DNA of 64,000 bases from Hydractinia symbiolongicarpus (Eukaryota; Cnidaria; Hydrozoa; Anthoathecata; Hydractiniidae): positions 11,853,001 to 11,917,000 of the forward strand of contig NC_079885.1 in assembly GCF_029227915.1 (NCBI RefSeq), given 5' to 3'. Shown here piece after piece: positions 56,011-64,000 of this stretch; positions within the stretch are counted from its first letter, which is position 1, and each line of letters begins with the position of its first letter. The notes beneath the pieces were generated by a model. It worked only from the letters and a program-made list of their open reading frames with translations, was not told where the DNA came from and ran no database searches. Both the position numbers and the translations under genes were made by a program.

Positions 56011-56094
56011 ATTGTTGTTGTTATTATTATTGTTGTTGTTGTTGTTCGCTGCACTAGCGCACACGATCAGTGCAAATAAAACAAGAACTTTCAT
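54970..56094 (-). CDS. Galaxin-like secreted di-cysteine repeat protein with poly-asparagine run
   Basis: Exons in transcription order: 56094-about 55885, 55601-55517 and 55144-54970 (stop 54972-54970). It starts MKVLVLFALIVCASAA, a clear signal peptide. About 25 Asn, a Ser and 3 Asn follow, then GYCTRNTNNIWEYCKSYFCS. Exons 2 and 3 read in one frame: GNMYDPESEWCCDGKLHMKR, FFRCCGSNTYN, DCINGQV, RCSGMYYNPQNEFCFNNKLY and ALCNGN. This Y(D/N)P...CC.G.(L/V)...CCG pattern is the galaxin repeat of coral skeletal matrix proteins, here partly degenerate at one Cys of each pair. The exon 1-2 junction is unclear: the strong donor after 55885 is phase 0, whereas exon 2 needs one leading base. A weaker donor (T|GTAGCA) within exon 1 would restore phase and a Cys. 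An upstream in-frame ATG at 56139 is less likely. Confidence 0.78.
55961..56046 (-). repeat. (AAC)n trinucleotide repeat coding for poly-Asn
   Basis: About 86 bp of AAC/AAT triplets on the minus strand inside exon 1 of the galaxin-like gene. Repeat length is likely to vary between alleles. Confidence 0.95.
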
Positions 56095-56459
56095 GTTTAA
56101 AAATATTGAAACTAACTTAATATAACACGTTACATCCATTTTTCAAGTTTTTTTTTCAACTTATGCAACCTAGTTTGCATATCTCTACTCCACAAAGCAA
56201 AAAGAAAGGTCTAGGAACTAAATGGCCAAGCATTTGTTCAGTTGTGTGTATTAGCACAAAAAAGCAATGTGGATGTATTTACACAGATGCTTCCTGACAC
56301 AAAACATTTGATGTAACCTTTTCATTGTTTTTATTATTATTTACGCAGGATAGTGTTTTCAGTTCCTAATGAAACTGTTATCAAAGAGGGTCATGCGAAT
56401 GGAGTCCCGGTGCATTTAAAGCTTCCATTTGAGATACAAAAGTAGTGCAAGCATAACAG

Positions 56460-56620
56460 CCACTCAGACAACCGCCTGGGAGACAATCCTATTCTCATGC
56501 TCTAAACAGAAAGAATTTTTTTACAATTTTATCATCCCTGGCATGATTTGACCGGGGTTTGAACCCAATAATTTCCGCACTGGAGGCAAACGCTCTACCA
56601 CAAGGCCACCATTCGGCCAC
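56460..56620 (-). mobile_element. tRNA-derived SINE
   Basis: On the minus strand there is a tRNA-like head with an A box (TGGCCTTGTGG, complement of 56598-56608) and a B box (GGTTCAAACCC, complement of 56555-56565), at pol III spacing. A tRNA-Trp-like anticodon loop CTCCAGT lies between. The acceptor arms do not pair, so it is not a functional tRNA. The following CGGTCAAATCATGCCAGG resembles widespread metazoan SINEs with GGTCATACCAAAGA after the B box. The 3' limit is approximate. Confidence 0.72.
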
Positions 56621-57204
56621 TTGATGACAAAAGGAATCTATTTTTGCCTACTAATTGCGCACGATAATGGTGCAACTTCCAAAAGGTCAAGGAGCAAACT
56701 TGCTTGCGTATTATGTTGTTGTTTTAAATTCGTTTCTTTGAAAGAATAATTTTTATACCCCTGGTAACTTTCGCCACTTTTACCCGACAAAGTTTTGCCA
56801 GTCAAGTGTTGTTAAAACTAATTAATATAAAACATAATGTCCCGAGACATTTTGAATAAACTATATCAGGCGTGTTAAAATCGCTAGTGTGAAAAGGGTT
56901 TCTTGTATTAAATGTTGTGCTGGAATCTAGGGTAAACCTTTCTTGAAATTGAAAACAAAAAGATTTCAACGCTTCTCTAATATAGGAGCGCGTTCCATAA
57001 AACTGGATTCTTGTAAAATAATAGTGCAGCTATTATATCTGCCTTTGGTAAGAGACTGTTATAACACGAACAGATTTTTACATAAAGATTTAAGAACCTT
57101 GAATAGCTTTGCAGATATCAGGAAGTAAGCGATTTGCGCGTTTTTAGCATGAAGTTGAAATGCTTCAAATTCAGTGGATGCCATACTAAACAAATATTAT
57201 ACTT

Positions 57205-57330
57205 AACTATCAACATTAAGTAGCAAATCATTTATATTTAATAGCACAAGACAAAGGATGGAACTTTGTGGAACACCAGGAAAGTCCGATGATATCTTTC
57301 AATAAGATTGCTTTCCAACAATCGCAAATT
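57205..57330 (-). pseudogene. Reverse transcriptase fragment (CR1/Jockey-like motif)
   Basis: Minus-strand translation gives SSDFPGVPQSSILCLVLL and NINDLLLNVD, matching the conserved SGVPQGSILGPLLF...INDL motif of non-LTR reverse transcriptases. Flanking frames are broken. It is a short relic. Confidence 0.6.
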
Positions 57331-58044
57331 AGTTTTTTCTGCACCATAAGCTTCACTTTTGTCATGAGTACAGTTGACACCCATAAAACACACATCTGGA
57401 TAAAAACATCTATATATTCAAAAATTGAATAAAGAGATAAAGAGCATAATGTGGAGATCTTGTGCAAGCTGTTTAGAAAATATTCTCTCAAAGACTTTCT
57501 ACATTTGTCTACACTGTCTGCAAGAAAGTGACTTCGACAACGATCTGACAACACGTTATTTAGATAGATCCGATACCTTAAACTGTGATAATTCTTGCTG
57601 ACATAAACATGGCTTAATTCGATGTCCTTTGTCTTAATTGTTCTACAATGTTGTCATCGCAAAAACTGCGACTAGCGAATTTTCAACGTTCATTACCCAC
57701 CTTTCACATCGGCCGAAATAGAACTTTCGCAGATGGGAAGAATTCCAAAACATTATGAGCAGCATTGTAGATTCTCGTAGCTGTTACAAAAACAAACGAT
57801 TACCTTAAAAAGTTTATCGGGAAAGAAGTACCAGCCCGTTTTTTAAGCATTTCCAAACTTTCTGGGCGCCACCTAGTGTTTCTCAGTTTATAATTTTTTA
57901 CTGCTATTAATTCGTAGACACCGAAACACACCAATAGACGTCACAAGATAACAATCATTAGCCATACTTCATAATCACTCAGCTTCAAGATTTCAAAAAG
58001 GAGGTCCGTATGCCCTATTATCCTTTAGGGCGGTGTTCAACTCT

Positions 58045-58305
58045 GCCAGCATTCCATTGAAAATGGGGTTCAACGACGGTATAATTGTATTAAAAACGCC
58101 TACATTGCATTAAAAATCATGTTTAATGACGCCCACATTTTATTAAAAGTCAGGTTAAATGATGCCGACACTACATTGAAAAATCGGGTTCAATGGCTCC
58201 AAGATTACCTTGAAAATCGGGTTTAATGACGACCACATTGCATTTATAAGTTGGATTCAATGACGCCAACATTACATTGAAAATCGGGTTCAATGACGCA
58301 GGTGA
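58045..58305 (+). repeat. Minisatellite of about 33-bp degenerate units
   Basis: About eight units. The block (C/T)AATGACGCC recurs near 58071, 58125, 58157, 58191, 58225, 58259 and 58291, each followed by an ACATTACATTGAAAATCGGG-like block. Confidence 0.85.
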
Positions 58306-59160
58306 CGTAAAATTGCTTAAGGGGTAAGTTGACAAAACAGATCGTCATTGTAAAATTTAATGAATTTAAACATCCCGCTCGTTTTTTATTCTTTTTTACC
58401 TAGGAACCCTATCTCAATATTAACAACACGTGAGGTAGGGTAGTAAGAAATATTCTCTACCAGAAATGTCTCAGAACATTTTGTTTAAAATTGTAAGAGC
58501 AAAAATGTAAGGCTAAAAATAATACTTTAAAATCCTTCGCCGAAATTGTTTTTTAATAGACATAGCTTAAGCTGGATTTTCACTACAAAAAAATCCCACT
58601 GGGAAGCAGAAAAAAAATCTGCAAATTTATTAGTTAATTGGCCAATTCTTTATTTGTTTTGATAAAATTTTACTTACGTACACACAAAAGAAACTGAAAT
58701 TTTACTTTAGATTGGAAAATCTTAACCCCAAATAATGTTTCGGCATTTACAGCCTTAAAGGAAAAATTTGATGCGTGTAAATCTAGCTTAAAATTATAGC
58801 TGGGAAACTTTACTCTCTTGATAGTTGATATCAATAGCCTTATTAAACTAAACAAAACCTTCATGATAATACCTATTTTTTAAATTATATAGTGAAAAAC
58901 TTGACAAAAAAAAGTATGATAATTAAAATAGGTCATGTTATTAAAAATATACATACCCACATGCTGCTAGCAACTGAGTCGACTCACACGGAGACATATA
59001 CATGTATATCTAAATAATGAAATAAAAGATTTGTCCAACTAATGTGTAGCTAAGATTATATATTCGAAATTTTAAAACATTATAATTTATAGATGAAAAA
59101 CATAAGAAATACACAACTACTATTTACTAGCAATGAGGAATAACAGATATTAACTTCAGA

Positions 59161-62100
59161 ATGTCGAACTACCAACAGAAAAGAATGCTACGTATGATTG
59201 TGACTGTACTTCTTGCTTCAGAAGTTACCGTGACGTTTTCTGGTAAGTTTAGTATATTCATCCTATTAAAATTATGCATTTGTTATTTCATGACAACAAC
59301 CAAACTTTTACATGAGGAAGTCTATACCACAGAAATTTGTAGATAGCTTCATGGATTTTTATAAGGAAATAAAGAAAGGTATTCTTTCGTTCTTAGTACA
59401 CTAAGTTTTTTCTATGGTTTACCGAGGGGAAAGAAAACAAATATCATGTGATGCCACAGAACTAAAGAACTTGAAATAACTTCTAAATGCTTTACCAACA
59501 AGCCTTTGATTTCGTTGAATTTGTGATGGCTCAAAAGTACATAAGTACACGCTCTTTAGCAGAATTTCTACAAACATTATTCGCCCGAAACTTTTATGGA
59601 ATCAAAAACATTAATTCATAATGCGAACAAATTAGCATGGAAGCAATCATTCTTAATTTAAACTTTAATTTACACGAATTTATAATCCTTTTCTATCATT
59701 AGTCATATTCTTAAAAAAATTTATTAGATATTATTAGCAGAAGGTAATAATGTAGCGTTGATTCTTCTTTTTTATCATCCTCCTAAATTTATAGCTGTTT
59801 CCTCAGCCCTAAACACTTTTATGAATTAATTCTTAAGAATAAATTTTAATTTGCTATTAAAGACAATTAATTCTGATATATATCACAACCAAATCTCGGT
59901 AGAGGTTAGGGGAAATAGCAAAGCACGGTTTTTTTTATGTGGTGTCATTCGTAAAGAGCGTGCCAATGACATAAATTTTTAGGATTTACGTACAGGGCAC
60001 TTTGGTTACTCTCATAAGCGCAAGAAATGCACACATAAATTTTGGTACTTATTACAAAAATACCACTGGGTTTGTTTACAAAAGAGAACAGCCTCGACGT
60101 TGTTTGATGTTGTTCTTACAGGTAGCTTAGCTACCTTATATAGCTACATTAAGGATTAAACTAGCATTTATTACTTAATACTCAGTAAAATAGGTCAAGT
60201 TTAAATATTAAACTTTTTCGCTATAACTAGCTAGACTAAGTATAAAAAGGACAAGGCTGAGCTTTTTAGCTGGGTTTAAAATCAAAACTTAAGAGGAAAA
60301 TTACATCACAGTTTTTAAAATTATACTACACATATTTGAGAACACTTGCGGGAAAATGTTCATCAAGTTACCCCATATGGGTAACATGGAAGATTTCTTC
60401 ATAAAAAACCTCAGAAACCTTTTCAAGTGGATTACTTTCACATTAACAAAAATTTTCAAGATAAACTTTTGCGATTTTGTGATTTATTAGTTTTCAAATT
60501 TCTCGCTGGAAAATTTTAAGGTTTAAAACCCATGTCGCACAGTAACTTCTTCGTCCTTATCATAATGTCATATACATAAGCTATGGAACAACTTATGCAG
60601 GAAAATAAAAACACATAAAGAGAAAAAGGTTGTTATAAAAATATTATAAATTAATTTCAAACCGATTAGTCCCTGCAGCCATTTTGGTGTCAGTTGTATG
60701 AAAAACTATGCTAAAACCATAATAAGTAAAAGTCCTATTACTTCAGTAAAAATTGAAATAATGACTTGAAACTTAGTATTACATCTTTTAGACCAGTTTG
60801 ATGAAATGAACCCAAAAAATGTTTACTACTATCATAGTTTCCGAGTTCCTGAATTTAGCCATTTTTGGAGACGCCAATAAACTGTTTTTGACAGCATATC
60901 ATTTTGACAAGCCATGTGTACAGAAAACATTCAAAGTGATTCTCAGGATTTAAAATAATTCAAACAGATAAAATGTGTCCCAGGTTTAGGACCAAATACC
61001 TTATCCAGCTCATATAAATACAAAGTTGTTAGAAGTTATTTTTTTGTCCACCAGGATCTGCAACACGTTTACTTGCACTAATCACTCAGCCTGGTGCCAC
61101 TCACAATTAATTTTTGAATATCTACAGGAACTTATTATGCAAAATGAAAAATGCTAGACAACTGTATTTGCTTTGCAGAAGTAACAATAGGCTTCATCAT
61201 AAGTCCTGTTGAATGTTGGTTTATGAAAAATGTATTATACCTTTAATGCTATAAGCACTCCACTGGATTTGTAACACATTACACTAAGTGTCCTCCGTGT
61301 GACACAGTTTACCCTTTACGAAGTCTTAACCTGGACAGAGACTTTACGTCTTCCGGCTTCAAGCGAATATTACTTCTGGCTATACTTTCCAAAATTTTGT
61401 TATTTCATAAAAGAAATCTGAAAATCTACAAAAATTTATGTATGAAAAATAGGTTTCTGTTCGATAAAAGAAACCTGGACATTTGCAGAAATTGATTTAT
61501 AAAATATAGGTTTCTGTTTGTCGTGACAACATATTTAACCAACATGCAATGCCTTGCACGCCTAACTAGCTTTATACTCAAGTCTTGACTGTTCACTGTT
61601 ATGGGAGGTCCAAATTGCTAGCAGGTTTATTTAAAATGACAGAATGCCTTTAAAAATCTTTTGTGTTACAGCTACATAAAAATAATATATTTAGCTCTTG
61701 TACTTTATCACTTAATTATTTAATAACAAATGTGCCCCTGAAGTGCTGGCATGGCATTAGCTAAGTAGCCTAAAATCACAAAATAAATATTATCTAGATT
61801 TGACCATCCCTCATCATTAGACATCAGCAAGGCGTTTCTGTTCTTTACTTCTCATTGTGGGGTACCTCAAATTCTTGTAAATCCAATGAAATAAAATTAC
61901 TTAAGACTTCCTCTTCTTTCCCTTGCACCACTCATGGCATTTCTCAGCATGTCTTCAGTTCGAAGCCACGATTCCTTAGCTTCCAACTGCGTCTCGTTCA
62001 CAAGTTTCAGCGCTAGCCAATGTGATGGACAACGTCGAGGAACCCTGGGTAACTTTGAAAAAATGTAGTTCTGTCTTATGATTTTCAGATTTTTGCTGCT

Positions 62101-63354
62101 GATATCAGCATATTTTAGCCCTTGAGTGCCACACCTCCGTATATATAGGAGTTAATTATCTTTAAAAACATTGTTTTGAGTGTAAACACGCCTTCTGAAC
62201 TAAACAACTTTTCATGAAACATAAAAAAAAAATTAATTGCCTCCCCTTTTTGCATTTAACGCAAACCACGATAATAAAGGTGAAACAGATTTGAGACGGT
62301 CAAAAACACGACTGGAGGAGTTGCTTATCTTGACCAAGTCTTTAGTTGAAAGGCGGAGATGGTGTAGTGGTAACGCAGGCTTGTAATCATAAGGTTTCAG
62401 GTTCGAGTCCCCACTCTGGCGCACTTTAAATGTATTGTTGTCAGCCCATTTGGTGCCATCTACTGACCGCTAATAGGCTTGTGTGACAGAAAAGCAAATT
62501 AGAGCAACGCTATATCTATCGCTAAATCAGCCGTTAGAATAGAATCCCCAAGGACGGTAAAACCTCCTGTTACTTACTCACTTACTTACAATCAAATCTA
62601 CCATACAACAAACACAGGAAAACAGATGTTGAACGAAAGTTAACGATGTTTATCATTTTAATTCACAAATATAACTTTAGAGTTTCGCATCTTTTGTTTA
62701 CTTAGGTAGTTTATCAATCCAATCCACCATGTTGCAACATGGTACCACCCAGGATATAGTTCGCGCCAAAAGGTTTCTACAAAATGATGTTGTCAAAATG
62801 ATAAATGAAGATGGCGACGAGTACGTTGACCTGAAAATAAAATTTCAAAAAGCGGTTAGTACTTCACGTATTTCTCTTTAGTCTGGACACTGATATGGTA
62901 TTGATTCTCATTTGCTGGATAACCTTACTGATGGAAAAAAAGAGTCGATGGAAATAACCAAGTTTATTATCGACTTTATTTTTGTAGATTATGTTTTTAT
63001 TACTGTTTTTTGCTTATCCTATTTTTGTACATTCAGACCACTGGAGACCACCAGATAACGTTTTTTAGCTAAATTTGATATATAAGAAAGAAAATTTCTT
63101 CAATTTCTTCGTGTAAATTATATTTTCTAAACTCAACAAGTATGCAAATTGGCAGTCATAAGTGGCAAAAGAAAGATTAATTGCAATTTTGTGGCTCAAC
63201 GCTCCTCACTTTGCCTTTCATACATAATGCATATGGTGTGATGTTAAAGTTATTTGACTAAAAACGCAGATCTCGCATATTTTTAGATCTTCGACACGAT
63301 GACGAAACATTTAAAAAATGTTACAATTACAAACGTTACGATACAAAGATTAGT
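59161..63354 (+). CDS. 5' part of an unrecognised secreted-protein gene
   Basis: Exon 1 (59161-59242) encodes MSNYQQKRMLRMIVTVLLAS then EVTVTFS, a plausible signal peptide with a basic N-region and hydrophobic core. Exon 2 (62706-62854) joins in phase and encodes LSIQSTMLQHGTTQDIVRAK, RFLQNDVVKMINEDGDEYVD and LKIKFQKA. Exon 3 (63287-63354) encodes IFDTMTKHLKNVTITNVTIQ, ending in phase 2 at a GTAAGT donor. The gene therefore continues past the window. It has two potential N-glycosylation sites (NVT, NVT) and no recognisable domain yet. Intron 1 is 3.5 kb and holds a SINE. The link between exon 1 and exon 2 rests only on matching phase and splice consensus. Confidence 0.55.
61897..62044 (-). 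other. Candidate minus-strand terminal exon inside the intron of the 59161 gene
   Basis: Read on the minus strand, an acceptor-like TTACCCAG precedes a 49-codon open stretch: VPRRCPSHWLALKLVNETQL then EAKESWLRTEDMLRNAMSGA to a stop at 61899-61897. The composition is protein-like with an amphipathic helix. No partner exon was found. It may be the last exon of an overlapping gene or a transposon relic. Confidence 0.3.
62345..62598 (+). mobile_element. tRNA-derived SINE with TTAC-rich tail
   Basis: GGCGGAGA precedes an A box TGGTGTAGTGG (62352-62362 region) and a B box GGTTCGAGTCC (about 62400-62410). The arms do not form a sound tRNA. A body of about 170 bp follows and ends at TTACTTACTCACTTACTTAC (62572-62591), a simple-repeat tail as in many SINEs. 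It differs from the SINE at 56460-56620. Confidence 0.72.
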
Positions 63355-64000
63355 GTAAGTTAATTTTATTGTAAGCTATTTTTATTAGTAGTTTTTCGCG
63401 AACTTTTTAATTTTCAGCAATTTTTGCGAACTTAATGCCACCTAAAAAGTTCTGGAAATCTTAAAAACGAAAGCCCCCAAATGTTATTATACTCTCTCTC
63501 TTTCTTACACATTTTTTTGTCATTTCGAAAATTACTTTTTAAGGTTACACAAGGAAATGGAATTCGCGGAAAATACCCATAAAATTTTGATTGAATACTA
63601 TCTGCAAAAATTTATACAAAAGTTAAAAACCCGCAAAAACTTGATATTTTTTAAAACGTTTGTTCAGAATTTATAGTATATTATTTGACATATGCACCCA
63701 TGGTGCTGGTGAAGCTTGGGACAAACATTTTCGGCCCCTTGAACTTTCTTGTTAAATTAAACTAGAAACACTTCGATTTTGTTTCCCTGGCTAAATGGGA
63801 ATTCAGCTAGTAGTAAGATCGTTGTTTGGACTTTTTATGAGCCAATAAAACTTCGCTTAAGTGCGACTTCAATGCAGTTATTCTGAGATAGGAGAAAAAG
63901 AAATTTAATTTAAATATGCTCACACATTTTCAAATTGGTAGTCTTTTTTTAATTGTATTTGTGTGTGGATTGATTCACGACGTCGGCAGGATGTCGCAAG

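Larger units (their letters stand above)
56095..59160. other. Intergenic interval with SINE, reverse transcriptase scrap and minisatellite
   Basis: Upstream region of two divergently transcribed secreted-protein genes, about 3 kb. Three repeat features are listed separately. In 56640-57190, 57310-58020 and 58310-59160 I see nothing I can name. Confidence 0.55.

Noticed and set aside
56548-56620. Functional tRNA-Trp (CCA) gene on the minus strand
   Set aside because: The anticodon stem is plausible but the acceptor arms are not complementary.
61850-61880. GVPQ-like reverse transcriptase motif on the plus strand (CATTGTGGGGTACCTCAA)
   Set aside because: Only about six residues match and flanking frames show nothing supportive.
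62352-62420. Functional tRNA gene
   Set aside because: A and B boxes are present, but the T-stem and acceptor stem do not pair; better explained as a SINE head.

Overview
The window is animal nuclear DNA: AT-rich, with intron-rich genes whose introns follow GT-AG, AATAAA poly(A) signals, microsatellites and many decayed transposable elements. Several points suggest a cnidarian, probably a hydrozoan: the mix of conserved metazoan genes, a secreted di-cysteine galaxin-like protein, Penelope-like, hAT and non-LTR remnants, and possible trans-splice acceptors 22-24 nt before three start codons. The species is an inference. Exon models were built by reading splice sites and checking phase and family conservation by eye; no alignment or transcript data were available.

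Layout. 228-1548 (+) is the 3' end of a SAC1 phosphoinositide phosphatase gene (SACM1L). 3867-13105 (+) is a complete 17-exon FEN1 of 377 residues; its first intron carries a PIF/Harbinger-like MITE. 13106-18787 is gene-poor and holds a 96-bp tandem duplication, a frameshifted retroelement tail, a roughly 53-bp repeat array and a Penelope-like remnant. 18788-37338 (+) is a complete 34-exon ANKRD27/VARP of 1258 residues with a VPS9 domain, two ankyrin blocks and two CHPLCxCxxC zinc motifs. 39657-44743 (+) is NDUFB9, a complex I LYR subunit.

45201-49055 (-) is MPPE1/PGAP5, a 400-residue six-exon gene. The intronless PRORSD1 (45938-46447, +) sits inside its fourth intron on the other strand. MPPE1 is divergent from the intronless HDDC3/MESH1 (49330-49875, +), with 274 bp between the start codons. 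49876-53283 holds a non-LTR retrotransposon remnant interrupted by a non-autonomous hAT element with terminal inverted repeats and a 5-bp target duplication. 53284-54139 (+) is a two-exon coiled-coil protein of unknown function. 54970-56094 (-) is a galaxin-like secreted protein with a poly-asparagine run. 56095-59160 holds a tRNA-derived SINE, a reverse transcriptase scrap and a 33-bp minisatellite. 59161 to the window edge (+) is the 5' part of an unrecognised secreted-protein gene; a second SINE lies in its first intron.

How the genes relate. Most are unrelated housekeeping functions: phosphoinositide turnover at the ER/Golgi, DNA replication and repair, endosomal sorting, respiration, GPI-anchor remodelling, editing of mischarged tRNA and (p)ppGpp/NADPH hydrolysis. 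The tightest arrangement is MPPE1-PRORSD1-HDDC3, with one nested gene and one divergent promoter region in about 4.7 kb. I see no new multi-gene system. The most notable items are the galaxin-like gene, the nested hAT-in-LINE insertion, the nested/divergent cluster, and the long perfect hairpins.
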